DNA of 64,000 nucleotides from Calliopsis andreniformis (taxonomy: Eukaryota > Arthropoda > Insecta > Hymenoptera > Andrenidae). Every line of letters starts with the position of its first letter. The stretch's first letter is position 1. A model generated the notes under the pieces. That model saw only the letters and a program-made list of their open reading frames with translations, was not told the origin of the DNA and did not search any database. The translations under genes were made by a program, and so were the position numbers. The stretch covers positions 5,084,001 to 5,148,000 of the forward strand of contig NW_027480449.1 of assembly GCF_051401765.1 (NCBI RefSeq), read 5' to 3'. Below, in pieces: positions 1-12,575 of the stretch.

Positions 1-753
1 AGAATTCAGGATTGTTGATAGAGGATTGAAGATTGAGGATTGGGTATTGAGGATTGAAGAATGAGGATTGAGGATTGAGGATTGAGGATTGAGGACTGAA
101 GATTGATGATTGAAGATTGTGTATTGAAGATTGAAGATTGAGGATTGAGGATTGAGGGTTGAGGATTGAGGATTGAGCATTGAGGATTGAAGATTGAATA
201 TTGATGATTGAGGATTGAGGATTGAGGATTGAGGGTTGAGCATTGAAGATTGAAGATTGAGAATTGAGGATTGGGGGTTGTGGATTGAGGACGAGTACTG
301 AGGGTTGAATATTGATGATTGAGGTCTGAGGATTGAGGATTGAGGATTGAAAATTGAGGATTGAGGATTGAGGATTGAGGATTGAGGATTGAGGATTGAA
401 GATTGAGTATTGAGTATTGAAGATTGAGGATTGAGGATTGAGGATTGAATATTGATGATTGAAGATTGTGTATTGAAGTTTGAAGATTGAGAATTGAGGA
501 TTGATGGTCGAGTACTGAGGACTGAGGATTGAGGATTGAAGGTTGACTATTGAGGATTCAGAATTGAGGTTTGAGGACTGAGGATTGAGGATTGAAGATT
601 GAGTATTGAGGATTGAAGATTGAGGATTGAGGATTGAGGATTGAGGATTGAGGATTGAGGATTGAGGATTGAAGATTGAGGATTGGGGATTGAATATTGA
701 GTACTGAGGATTGAAGGTTGAGGATTGAGTATTGAGGATTGAGGATGGAGGAT
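1..753 (+). repeat. Left-edge mosaic of HOR segments
   Basis: Positions 1 to about 255 match 7,469 to about 7,722 at a constant offset of 7,468 (the GAATTCAGGATTGTTGATAG word and the GACTGAAGATTGATGATTG word both agree). From about 285 to 740 the best match shifts to 6.88-7.33 kb, with an offset of 6,596 falling to 6,589, so one heptamer differs. The segment ends at a chimeric join near 754. No gene is visible. Confidence 0.75.
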
Positions 754-3648
754 GAGGTCTGAGGATTGAGGATTGAGGATTGAAAATTGAGGATTGAGGA
801 TTGAGGATTGAGGATTGAGGATTGATGATTGAGTATCGAGGATTGAAGATTGAGGATTGAGGATTGAGGATTGAGGATTGATGATTGAAGATTGTGTATT
901 GAAGATTGAAGATTGAGGATTGAGGATTGAGGATTGAGGATTGAGGATTGAGGATTGAAGATTGAGGGTTGGGGATTGAGGATTGACGATTGAGGATTGA
1001 GTATTGAGGATTGAGAATTGAGGATTGAGGTTGGAAATTGAGTATTGAGGATTGAAGATTGAGGATTGAGATTTGATTATTGAATATTGTGGATTGAGTA
1101 TTGAACCATGAGAATTCAGGATATTCTATTGAGTATTGAGAATTGAGGATTGATCGTTGAGTATTGAGGATTCATTACTGAGGGTTGTATGTTGAATATT
1201 GAGGGTTGAGGATTGAGGTTTGGGGACTGAGGACTGTGGATTGAAGACTGAGGGTTGAGGATGAGGGCAGAGGGTCAGGGATTGAGGTTTGACGACTGAG
1301 GATTGAGGACTGAGGATTGAGAATTGAGGATTGATGATTGAGGATTGAAGATTGAGGATTGGGTATTGAGGATTGAAGAATGAGGATTGAGGATTGAGGA
1401 TTGAGGATTGAGGATTGAGGATCTAGGATTGGAGATTGATTATTGAGGATTGAAGATTGAGGATTGAGGATTGAGGATTGAGGATTGAGGATTGAGGATC
1501 CAGGATTGGAGATTGATTATTGAGGATTGAAGATTGAGGACTGAGGATTGAGGATTGAGGTTTGAGGAATGAGGATTGAGGATTGAGGATTGAGTATTGA
1601 AGATTGAGTATTGATGCCTGAGGATTGACGATTGAGGATTGGGGATTGAACATTGAGTACTGAGGATTGAAGATTGAGGATTGAGGTTTGAGGATTGAGA
1701 ATGGAGGATGAGGGCTGAGGGTTGAGGATTGAGGTTTGAGTAGTGAATCCTGAGAATTCAGGATATTCTATTGAGTATTGAGAATTGAGGATTGATGGTT
1801 GAGAACTGAGGACTGAGGATTGAGGATTGAAGGTTGAGTATTGAGGATTCAGAATTGAGGTTTGTGGACTGAGGATTGAGGGTTGAAGATTGAGTATTGA
1901 GGATTGAATTTTGAGGATTGAGGATTGAGGATTGAGGATTGAGGATGATGTCTGAGGGTTGAGGACTGAGGTTTGAGGACTGAGGACTGAGGATTGAGGA
2001 CTGAGGACTGAGGATGAGGGCTGAGGGTCGGGGATTGAGGTTTGACGGCTGAGGACTGAGGATTGAGGATTGAGAATTAAGGATTGTTGATAGAGGATTG
2101 AAGATTGAGGATTGGGTATTCAGGATTGAAGAATGAGGATTGAGGATTGAGGATTGAGGGTCGAGGATCTAGGATTGGAGATTGATTATTGAGGATTGAA
2201 GATTGGGGATTGAGGATTGAGGATTGAGGATCTAGGGTTGGAGATTGATTATTGTGGATTGAAGATTGGGGATTGAGGATTGAGGATTGAGGATCTAGGA
2301 TTGGAGATTGATGATTGAGGATTGAGGATTGAGGGTTGAGGATTGAGGACGAGGACTGACGGTTGAGGATTGAGGTTTGAGGATTGAGGATTGAGGACTG
2401 AGGATTGAGGATTGAGGATTGAGCATTGAGGATTGAAGATTGAGGACTGGCGATTGAGGATTGAGGTTTGAGTATTGGGTATTGAGGATTGAAGAATGAG
2501 GATTGAGGATTGAGGGTTGAGGATTGAGGTTAGAGGATCTAGGATTGGAGATTGATTATTGAGGATTGAAGATTGGGGATTGAGGATTGAGGATTGAGGA
2601 TCTAGGATTGGAGATTGATTATTGAGGATTGAATATTGAGGATTGATGATTGAGGATTGAGAATTGAGAATTGAGGATGAGGACTGAGGGTTGAGGATTG
2701 AGGTTTGAGAAATGAGGATTGAGGATTGAGGATTGAGGATTGAAGATTGAGTATTGAGAATTCAGGATTGAAGATTGAGGATTGAGGATTGAGGATTGAG
2801 GATGAGGACTGACGGTTGAGAATTTAGGTTTGAGAAATGAGGATTGAGGATTGAGGATTGAGGATTGAGGGTTGCGGATTGATGATTGGGTATTGAAGAT
2901 TAAGTATTGATCACTGTGGATTGAGGATTGAGGATTGAGTATTGAGGATTGAGGATTGAGGATTGAGGATTGAAGATTGAAAATTGAGGATTGAAGATTG
3001 AGGATTGAGGATTGAGGGTTGAGGATGGAGGATGAGGGCTGAGGGTTGAGGATTGAGGTTTGAGGACTGAGGACTGAGGATTGAGGATCGAGAGTTGAGG
3101 ATTGAGGATTGAGGATTGAGGATTGAGGATTGATGATTGAGGGTTGAAGATTGAATATTGAGGATTGAAGATTGAGGATTGATGATTAAGGATTGAGGAT
3201 GGAGGATGAGGGCTGAGGGTTGGGGATTGAGGTTTGAGGACTGAGGACTGAGGATTGAGGATTGGGAATTGAGGATTGAGGGTTGAGGATTGAAGATTGA
3301 GGATTGGGTATTGAGGATTGAAGAATGAGGTTTGAGGATTGAGGATTGAGGACTGAAGGTTGAATATTGATGAATGAAGATTAACGATTGAGGATTGAGG
3401 GTTGTGGATTGAGGACGAGGACTGAGGGTTCAGTATTGACTCTTGAGGTCTGAGGATTGAGGATTGAGGATTGCGAATTGAGTATTGAAGATTGAGGGTT
3501 GATGATTGAGGATTGAGCATTGAGGATTGAAGATTGAATATTGATGATTGAAGATTGAGGATTGAGGATTGAGGGTTGTGGATTGAGGACGAGTACTGAG
3601 GGTTGAATATTGATGACTGAGGTCTGAGGATTGAGGATTGAGGATTGA
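754..3648 (+). repeat. HOR block H, copy 1 (partner 22.57-25.44 kb)
   Basis: Landmarks in this block recur about 21.8 kb downstream in the same order: GAGGTCTGAGG at 754 and 22,573 (offset 21,819), the EcoRI cassettes at 1,112 and 22,931 (21,819) and at 1,754 and 23,566 (21,812), GATTAAGTATTG at 2,898 and 24,689 (21,791), and GATGACTG at 3,612 and 25,403 (21,791). The offset falls in multiples of seven, so whole heptamers were gained or lost. Similarity stops near 3,648, where this copy continues with GATTCACGATTG and the partner with GAAAATTGAGG. The first 2 kb of this unit recur in shorter form at 45.7-46.9, 51.6-52.6 and 59.5-60.7 kb. Confidence 0.8.
1112..1775 (+). repeat. Landmark EcoRI cassette pair, long class (642 bp apart)
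   Basis: Here the first cassette reads GAACCATGAGAATTCAGG, with G-A-G where the short class has G-C-G, and the second cassette lies 642 bp on. The same class occurs at 22,931/23,566 (635 bp), 46,139/46,781 (642), 51,882/52,447 (565) and 59,919/60,554 (635). The length differences are 7 or 70 bp. Confidence 0.9.
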
Positions 3649-6485
3649 AGATTGAGGATTCACGATTGAGGATTGAAGATTGAGGATTGAGGATTGAGGA
3701 TTGAGGATTGAGCATTGAAGATTGAGGATTCGGTATTGAGGATTGAAGAATGAGGATTGAGTATTGAGTATTGAGGATTGAGGATTGAAGGTTGAGTATT
3801 GAGGACTGAAGATTGACGATTGAGGATTGAGGATTGAGGATTGAGGATTGAGGATTGAGGATTGAGGATAGAAGGTTGAGCATTGGGGATTGATGATTGA
3901 GGATTGAGGATTGAGGATTGAGGATTGAGGGTTGAGGATTGAGGATTGAGGATTGAGGATTGAAGATTGAGGATTGCGTATTGAGGATAGAACATTGAGG
4001 ATTGAGTATTGAGTATTGAGGATTGAGGATTGAGGATTGAAGATTGAATATTGAGGATTGAAGATTGAGGATTGATGATTAAGGATTGAGGATGGAGGAT
4101 GAGGGCTGAGGGTTGGGGATTGAGGTTTGAGGACTGAGGACTGAGGATTGAGGATTGGGAATTGAGGATTGAGGGTTGAGGATTGAAGATTGAGGATTGG
4201 GTATTGAGGATTGAAGAATGAGGATTGAGGATTGAGGATCTAGTGTTGAGGATTTAGGATTGAGGATTTAGGATTGAGGATTGAGAATTGAGGATTGATG
4301 ATTGAGGGTTGAAGATTGAGCATTGAGGATTGAGGGTTGAGGATTGAAGATTGAGGATTGGGTATGGAGGATTGAAGAATGAGGATTGAGGATTGAGGAT
4401 TGATGATTGAGGACTGAAGGTTGAATATTGATGAATGAAGATTAACGATTGAGGATTGAGGGTTGTGGATAGAGGACGAGGACTGAGGGTTCAGTATTGA
4501 CTCTTGAATTCTGAGGATTGAGGATTGAGGATTGCGAATTGAGGATTGAAGATTGTAGATTGAGGATTGGGTACTGAGGATTGTAGAATGAGGACTGAGG
4601 ATTGAGGATTGAGGATTGAGGATTGAGGATTGAGCATTGAGGATTGAAGATTGAGGACTGGCGATTGAGGAGTGAGGTTTGAGGATTGGGTATTGAGGAT
4701 TGAAGAATGAGGATTGAGGATTGAGGTTTGAGGATCTAGGATTGGAGATTGATTATTGAGGATTGAAGATTGGGGATTGAGGATTGAGGATTGAGGATCT
4801 AGGATTGGAGATTGATTATTGAGGATTGAAGATTGAGGATTGATGATTGAGGATTGAGAATTGAGAATTGAGGATGAGGACTGAGGGTTGAGGATTGAGG
4901 TTTGAGAAATGAGGATTGAGGATTGAGGATTGAGGATTGAAGATTGAGTATTGAGAATTCAGGATTGAAGATTGAGGATTGAGGATTGAGGATTGAGGAT
5001 GAGGACTGAGGGTTGAGAATTTAGGTTTGAGAAATGAGGATTGAGGATTGAGGATTGAGGATTGAGGATTGAGGATTGAGGATTGAGGATTGAAGATTGA
5101 AAATTGAGGATTGAAGATTGAGGATTGAGGATTGAGGGTTGAGGATGGAGGATGAGGGCTGAGGGTTGAGGATTGAGGTTTGAGGACAGAGGACTGAGGA
5201 TTGAGGATCGAGAGTTGAGGATTGAGGATTGAGGATTGAGGATTGAGGATTGAGAATTGAGGATTGATGATTGAGGGTTGAAGATTGAATATTGAGGATT
5301 GAAGATTGAGTATTGATGATTAAGGATTGAGGATGGAGGATGAGGGCTGTGGGTTGGGGATTGAGGTTTGAGGACTGAGGACTGAGGATTGAGGATTGGG
5401 AATTGAGGATTGAGGGTTGAGGATTGAAGATTGAGGATTGGGTATTGAGGATTGAAGAATGAGGATTGAGGATTGAGGATTGAGGATTGAGGACTGAAGG
5501 TTGAATATTGATGAATGAAGATTAACGATTGAGGATTGAGGGTTGTGGATTGAGGACGAGGACTGAGGGTTGAGTATTGACTCTTGAGGTCTGAGGATTG
5601 AGGATTGAGGATTGCGAATTGAGGATTGAAGATTGAGGATTGATGATTGAGGATTGAGCATTGAGGATTGAAGATTGAATATTGATGATTGAAGATTGAG
5701 GATTGAGGATTGAGGGTTGTGGATTGAGGACGAGTACTGAGGGTTGAATATTGATGACTGAGGTCTGAGGATTGAGGATTGAGGATTGAAAATTGAGGAT
5801 TGAGGATTGAGGATTGAGGATTGAGGATTGAAGATTGAGTATTGAGGACTGAAGATTGAGGATTGAGGATTGAGGATTGAGGATTGATGATTGAAGATTG
5901 TGTATTGAAGATTGAAGATTGAGGATTGAGGATTGAGGATTGAGGATTGAGGATTGAGGATTGAAGATAGATGATTGGGGATTGAGGATTGACGATTGGG
6001 GATTGAGTATTGAGGATTGAGAATTGAGGATTGAGGTTTGAAATTGAGTATTGAGGATTGAAGATTGAGGATTGAGATTTGATTATTGAATATTGTGGAT
6101 TGAGAATTGAACCATGCGAATTCAGGATATTCTATTGAGTATTGAGAATTGAGGATTGATCGTTGAGTATTGAGGATTCATGGCTGAGGGTTGTGTGTTG
6201 AATATTGAGGGTTGAGGATTGAGGATTGAGGATTGAGTATGGAGGATGAGGGCTGAGGGTTGAGGATTGAGGTTTGAGTATTGAATCCTGAGAATTCAGG
6301 ATATTCTATTGAGTATTGAGAATTGAGGATTGATGGTTGAGTACTGAGGACTGAGGATTGAGGATTGAAGGTTGAGTATTGAGGATTCAGAATTGAGGTT
6401 TGAGGACTGAGGATTGAGGATTGAAGATTTAGTATTGAGGATTGAAGAGTGAGGATTGAGGATTGAGGATTGAGGATTGAGGATT
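2750..6485 (+). repeat. HOR block A, copy 1 (5.4-kb period)
   Basis: Matches 8.15-11.9 kb with offsets of 5,403 (AATTTAGG at 2,821 and 8,224; GATGATTAAGG at 3,181 and 8,584), then 5,410 (GACTGAAGG at 3,351 and 8,761; the CACGATTG word at 3,661 and 9,071), then 5,424 from about 3,867 to the end (GATCTAGTG at 4,237 and 9,661; EcoRI cassettes at 6,118 and 11,542, and at 6,292 and 11,716). The steps of 7 and 14 bp are one and two heptamers. The copies look nearly identical by eye; identity was not computed. The block overlaps the end of block H because the two duplications are nested. At about 6,485 this copy goes into GGATTATGTCTG while the partner continues with plain heptamers. Confidence 0.85.
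6118..6310 (+). repeat. Landmark EcoRI cassette pair, short class (174 bp apart)
   Basis: The first cassette is GAACCATGCGAATTCAGG followed by ATATTCTATTGAG; the second is GAATCCTGAGAATTCAGG with the same tail. The two GAATTC sites are 174 bp apart. The same spacing and the same G-C-G before the first site recur at 11,542/11,716, 16,593/16,767, 25,775/25,949 and 62,269/62,443. Confidence 0.9.
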
Positions 6486-7489
6486 ATGTCTGAGGGTTGA
6501 GGATTGAGGTTTGAGGACTGAGGACTGAGGATTGAGGACTGAGGATTGAGGATGAGGGCTGAGGGTCGGGGATTGAGGTTTGACGGCTGAGGACTGAGGC
6601 TTGAAGATTGAGGATTGAGTATTGAGGATTGAGGATTGAGGATTGAAGATTGAGTATTGAGGATTGAAGATTGAGGATTGAGGATTGAGGATTGAGGATT
6701 GAGGATTGAAGATTGAGGATTGAGGATTGAGGATTGAAGATTGATGATTGAAGATTGTGTATTGAAGATTGAAGATTGAGGATTGAGGATTGAGGGTTGA
6801 GGATTGAGGATTGATCATTGAGGATTGAAGATTGAATATTGATGATTGAAGATTGAGGATTGAGGATTGAGGGTTGTGGATTGAGGACGAGTACTGAGGG
6901 TTGAATATTGATGATTGAGGTCTGAGGATTGAGGATTGAGGATTGAAAATTGAGGATTGAGGATTGAGGATTGAGGATTGAGGATTGAAGATTGAGTATT
7001 GAGTATTGAAGATTGAGGATTGTGGATTGAGGATTGAATATTGATGATTGAAGATTGTGTATTGAAGTTTGAAGATTGAGAATTGAGGATTGATGGTCGA
7101 GTACTGAGGACTGAGGATTGAGGATTGAAGGTTGACTATTGAGGATTCAGAATTGAGGTTTGAGGACTGAGGATTGAGGATTGAAGATTGAGTATTGAGG
7201 ATTGAAGATTGAGGATTGAGGATTCAGGATTGAGGATTGAGGATTGAGGATTGAACATTGAGGATTGGGGATTGAATATTGAGTACTGAGGATTGAAGGT
7301 TGAGGATTGAGTATTGATGATTGAGGATTGAGGATTGAGGATGATGTCTGAGGGTTGAGGATTGAGGTTTGAGGACTGAGGACTGAGGGTTGAGGACTGA
7401 GGATTGAGGATGAGGGCTGAGGTTCGGGGATTGAGGTTTGACGACTGAGGACTGAGTATTGAGGTTTGAGAATTCAGGATTGTTGATAG
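6486..7489 (+). repeat. Bridging HOR segment between block A copy 1 and block C copy 1
   Basis: The first half, to about 6,960, matches 16.96-17.43 kb at offset 10,475 (CGAGTACTG at 6,888 and 17,363). The part around 7,092 (GATGGTCGAG) recurs at 503, 17,462, 26,609, 29,669 and 37,081. The end carries a GAATTCAGGATTGTTGATAG word at 7,470 that is also seen at 18,077, 27,217, 30,277 and 62,766. Only heptamer-derived sequence is present. Confidence 0.7.
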
Positions 7490-8401
7490 AGGATTGAAGA
7501 TTGAGGATTGGGTATTGAGGATTGACGAATGAGGATTGAGGATTGAGGATTGAGGATTGAGGACTGAAGATTGATGATTGAAGATTGTGTATTGAAGATT
7601 GAAGATTGAGGATTGAGGATTGAGGGTTGAGGATTGAGGATTGAGCATTGAGGATTGAAGATTGAATATTGATGATTGAGGATTGAGGATTGAGGATTGA
7701 GGGTTGAGCATTGAAGATTGAGGATTCGGTATTGAGGATTGAAGAATGAGGATTGAGTATTGAGTATTGAGGATTGAGGATTGAAGATTGAGTATTGAGG
7801 ATTGAAGATTGACGATTGAGGATTGAGGATTGAGGATTGAAGATTGAGGATTGGGTATTGAGGATTGAGGATTGAGGATTGATGATTGAGGATGAGGACT
7901 GAGGGTTGAGAATTTAGGTTTGAGAAATGAGGATTGAGGATTGAGGATGAGGACTGAGGATTGAGGATTGAGGATTGAGCATTGAGGATTGAAGATTGAG
8001 GTCTGGCGATTGAGGATTGAGGTTTGAGGATTGGGTATTGAGGATTGAAGAATGAGGATTGAGGATTGAGGATTGAGGATTGAGGGTTGAGGATCTAGGA
8101 TTGGAGATTGATTATTGAGGATTGAAGATTGAGGATTGAGGATTGAAGATTGAGTATTGAGAATTGAGGATTGAGGATTGAGGGTTGAGGATTGAGGATT
8201 GAGGATGAGGACTGAGGTTTGAGAATTTAGGTTTGAGAAATGAGGATTGAGGATTGAGGTTTGAGGATTGAGGGTTGAGGATTGATGATTGGGTATTGAA
8301 GATTGAGTATTGATCACTGAGGATTGAGGATTGAGGATTGAGGATTGAGGATTGAGGATTGAAGATTGAATATTGAGGATTGAAGATTGAGGATTGAGCA
8401 T
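7136..8401 (-). other. Longest open frame in the array; repeat-derived, not a gene
   Basis: This 421-codon minus-strand frame is the longest in the window. It encodes a degenerate run of S-S-I-L-N-P-Q heptapeptides with changes such as I-F-N-P-Q, V-L-S-P-Q and I-P-N-P-Q, each explained by one heptamer substitution. Three 7-bp units make 21 bases, or seven codons, so all three minus frames give the same cyclic heptapeptide and no stop arises until a unit mutates or slips. Many similar frames of 60-400 codons occur across the window and overlap each other in different frames. There is no signal peptide, recognisable domain, usual codon bias or upstream control signal. I annotate it only so that it is not mistaken for a protein gene. 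Confidence 0.93.
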
Positions 8402-8745
8402 TGAGGGTTGAGGATGGAGGATGAGGGCTGAGGGTTGAGGATTGAGGTTTGAGGACTGAGGACTGAGGATTGAGGATCTAGAGTTGAGGATTTAGGATTG
8501 AGGATTGAGGATTGAGGATTGAGAATTGAGGATTGATGATTGAGGGTTGAAGATTGAATATTGAGGATTGAAGATTGAGGATTGATGATTAAGGATTGAG
8601 GATGGAGGATGAGGGCTGAGGGTTGGGGATTGAGGTTTGAGGACTGAGGACTGAGGATTGAGGATTGGGAATTGAGCATTGACGGTTGAGGATTGAAGAT
8701 TGAGGATTGGGTATTGAGGATTGAAGAATGAGGATTGAGGATTGA
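7490..8745 (+). repeat. HOR block C, copy 1 (6,299-bp offset)
   Basis: Matches 13.79-15.05 kb at a constant offset of 6,299, checked at GACTGAAGATTGATG (7,562 and 13,861) and GATCTAGAG (8,475 and 14,774). Similarity is lost on the left near 7,490, where this copy has the GTTGATAG word, and on the right near 8,745, where the partner switches to GATCTAGAG and this copy to GACTGAAGG. The constant offset means no net heptamer gain or loss over 1.25 kb. Confidence 0.82.
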
Positions 8746-11700
8746 GGATTGAGGATTGAGGACTGAAGGTTGAATATTGATGAATGAAGATTAACGATTG
8801 AGGATTGAGGGTTGTGGATTGAGGACGAGGACTGAGGGTTCAGTATTGACTCTTGAGGTCTGAGGATTGAGGATTGAGTATTGCGAATTGAGGATTGAAG
8901 ATTGAGGATTGATGATTGAGGATTGAGCATTGAGGATTGAAGATTGAATATTGATGATTGAAGATTGAGGATTGAGGATTGAGGGTTGTGGATTGAGGAC
9001 GAGTACTGAGGGTTGAATATTGATGACTGAGGTCTGAGGATTGAGGATTGAGGATTGAAGATTGAGGATTCACGATTGAGGATTGAAGATTGAGGATTGA
9101 GGATTGAGGATTGAGGATTGAGCATTGAAGATTGAGGATTCGGTATTGAGGATTGAAGAATGAGGATTGAGTATTGAGTATAGAGGATTGAGGATTGAAG
9201 GTTGAGTATTGAGGACTGAAGATTGACGATTGAGGATTGAGGATTGAGGATTGAGGATTGAGGATTGAGGATTGAGGATTGAGGATTGAGGATAGAAGGC
9301 TGAGCATTGGGGATTGATGATTGAGGATTGAGGATTGAGGATTGAGGATTGAGGGTTGAGGATTGAGGATTGAGGATTGAGGATTGAAGATTGAGGATTG
9401 CGTATTGAGGATAGAACCTTGAGGATTGAGTATTGAGTATTGAGGATTGAGGATTGAGGATTGAAGATTGAATATTGAGGATTGAAGATTGAGGATTGAT
9501 GATTAAGGATTGAGGATGGAGGATGAGGGCTGAGGGTTGGGGATTGAGGTTTGAGGACTGAGGACTGAGGATTGAGGATTGGGAATTGAGGATTGAGGGT
9601 TGAGGATTGAAGATTGAGGATTGGGTATTGAGGATTGAAGAATGAGGATTGAGGATTGAGGATCTAGTGTTGAGGATTTAGGATTGAGGATTTAGGATTG
9701 AGGATTGAGAATTGAGGATTGATGATTGAGGGTTGAAGATTGAGCATTGAGGATTGAGGGTTGAGGATTGAAGATTGAGGATTGGGTATTGAGGATTGAA
9801 GAATGAGGATTGAGGATTGAGGATTGAGGATTGAGGACTGAAGGTTGAATATTGATGAATGAAGATTAACGATTGAGGATTGAGGGTTGTGGATAGAGGA
9901 CGAGGACTGAGGGTTCAGTATTGACTCTTGAATTCTGAGGATTGAGGATTGAGGATTGCGAATTGAGGATTGAAGATTGTAGATTGAGGATTGGGTACTG
10001 AGGATTGTAGAATGAGGACTGAGGATTGAGGATTGAGGATTGAGGATTGAGGATTGAGCATTGAGGATTGAAGATTGAGGACTGGCGATTGAGGAGTGAG
10101 GTTTGAGGATTGGGTATTGAGGATTGAAGAATGAGGATTGAGGATTGAGGTTTGAGGATCTAGGATTGGAGATTGATTATTGAGGATTGAAGATTGGGGA
10201 TTGAGGATTGAGGATTGAGGATCTAGGATTGGAGATTGATTATTGAGGATTGAAGATTGAGGATTGATGATTGAGGATTGAGAATTGAGAATTGAGGATG
10301 AGGACTGAGGGTTGAGGATTGAGGTTTGAGAAATGAGGATTGAGGATTGAGGATTGAGGATTGAAGATTGAGTATTGAGAATTCAGGATTGAAGATTGAG
10401 GATTGAGGATTGAGGATTGAGGATGAGGACTGAGGGTTGAGAATTTAGGTTTGAGAAATGAGGATTGAGGATTGAGGATTGAGGATTGAGGATTGAGGAT
10501 TGAGGATTGAGGATTGAAGATTGAAAATTGAGGATTGAAGATTGAGGATTGAGGATTGAGCGTTGAGGATGGAGGATGAGGGCTGAGGGTTGAGGATTGA
10601 GGTTTGAGGACAGAGGACTGAGGATTGAGGATCGAGAGTTGAGGATTGAGGATTGAGGATTGAGGATTGAGGATTGAGAATTGAGGATTGATGATTGAGG
10701 GTTGAAGATTGAATATTGAGGATTGAAGATTGAGTACTGATGATTAAGGATTGAGGATGGAGAATGAGGGCTGTGGGTTGGGGATTGAGGTTTGAGGACT
10801 GAGGACTGAGGATTGAGGATTGGGAATTGAGGATTGAGGGTTGAGGATTGAAGATTGAGGATTGGGTATTGAGGATTGAAGAATGAGGATTGAGGATTGA
10901 GGATTGAGGATTGAGGACTGAAGGTTGAATATTGATGAATGAAGATTAACGATTGAGGATTGAGGGTTGTGGATTGAGGACGAGGACTGAGGGTTGAGTA
11001 TTGACTCTTGAGGTCTGAGGATTGAGGATTGAGGATTGCGAATTGAGGATTGAAGATTGAGGATTGATGATTGAGGATTGAGCATTGAGGATTGAAGATT
11101 GAATATTGATGATTGAAGATTGAGGATTGAGGATTGAGGGTTGTGGATTGAGGACGAGTACTGAGGGTTGAATAGTGATGACTGAGGTCTGAGGATTGAG
11201 GATTGAGGATTGAAAATTGAGGATTGAGGATTGAGGATTGAGGATTGAGGATTGAAGATTGAGTATTGAGGACTGAAGATTGAGGATTGAGGATTGAGGA
11301 TTGAGGATTGATGATTGAAGATTGTGTATTGAAGATTGAAGATTGAGGATTGAGGATTGAGGATTGAGGATTGAGGATTGAGGATTGAAGATAGATGATT
11401 GGGGATTGAGGATTGACGATTGGGGATTGAGTATTGAGGATTGAGAATTGAGGATTGAGGTTTGAAATTGAGTATTGAGGATTGAAGATTGAGGATTGAG
11501 ATTTGATTATTGAATATTGTGGATTGAGAATTGAACCATGCGAATTCAGGATATTCTATTGAGTATTGAGAATTGAGGATTGATCGTTGAGTATTGAGGA
11601 TTCATGGCTGAGGGTTGTGTGTTGAATATTGAGGGTTGAGGATTGAGGATTGAGGATTGAGGATGGAGGATGAGGGCTGAGGGTTGAGGATTGAGGTTTG

Positions 11701-11905
11701 AGTATTGAATCCTGAGAATTCAGGATATTCTATTGAGTATTGAGAATTGAGGATTGATGGTTGAGTACTGAGGACTGAGGATTGAGGATTGAAGGTTGAG
11801 TATTGAGGATTCAGAATTGAGGTTTGAGGACTGAGGATTGAGGATTGAAGATTTAGTATTGAGGATTGAAGAGTGAGGATTGAGGATTGAGGATTGAGGA
11901 TTGAG
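8150..11905 (+). repeat. HOR block A, copy 2 (5.4-kb period)
   Basis: Second copy of the 5.4-kb family, collinear with 2.75-6.49 kb. Relative to copy 1 it carries one extra heptamer between about 8,590 and 8,760 and two extra heptamers between about 9,200 and 9,290, in plain GAGGATT runs. It contains the 174-bp EcoRI cassette pair at 11,542 and 11,716. Its right edge is at about 11,905, where copy 1 goes into ATGTCTG. Confidence 0.85.
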
Positions 11906-12575
11906 GATTGAGGATTGAGGATTGAAGATTGAGGATTGGGTATTGAGGATTGAGGATTGAAGATTGAGTATTGAGGATTGAAGATTGACGATTGAGGATT
12001 GAGGATTGAGGATTGAGGATTGAGGATGGAGGCTTGAAGATTGAGTATTGAGGATTGAAGGTTGAGGATCGAGGACTGAGGATTGAGGATTGAGGACTGA
12101 GGATTGAAGAATGAGGATTGAGGATTGAGGATTGAGGATTGAGGATTGAGGATTGAGGATTGAGGATTGAAGATTGAGTATTGAGGATTGCAGATTGAGG
12201 ATTGTGGATTGAGGATTCACGATTGAGGATTGAAGATTGAGGATTGAGGATTGAGGATTGAGGATTGAGCATTGAAGATTGAGGATTCGGTATTGAGGAT
12301 TGAAGAATGAGGATTGAGTATTGAGTATTGAGGATTGAGGATTGAAGATTGAGTATTGAGGATTGAAGATTGACGATTCAGGATTGAGGATTGAGGATTG
12401 AGGATTGAGGATTGAGGATTGAGGATAGAAGGTTGAGCATTGGGGATTGATGATTGAGGATTGAGGATTGAGGGTTGAGGATTGAGGATTGAGGATTGAG
12501 GATTGAAGATTGAGGATTGCGTATTGAGTATAGAACATTGAGGATTGAGTATTGAGTATTGAGGATTGAGGATTG
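11906..12575 (+). repeat. Bridging heptamer segment with GATAGAAGG word
   Basis: Diverges from both block A copies on its left. It contains the GATTCACGATTG, GATTCGGTATTG and GATAGAAGG words (near 12,218-12,430), which also occur at 3.66-3.87 and 9.07-9.29 kb, so it is a further partial copy of that sub-block. It leads into block B copy 1. No gene is visible. Confidence 0.7.

Noticed and set aside
1754..1790. The EcoRI cassette as an attachment or promoter site
   Set aside because: Each base can be assigned to heptamers (GAATCCT, GAGAATT, CAGGATA, TTCTATT), so it is a variant of the repeat. No gene lies nearby that it could serve.
7136..8401. Seven-residue periodicity read as a coiled coil or solenoid protein
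   Set aside because: The period comes from 3 x 7 bp of DNA. Proline and glutamine in each repeat and no a/d hydrophobic pattern of the usual kind argue against a coiled coil.
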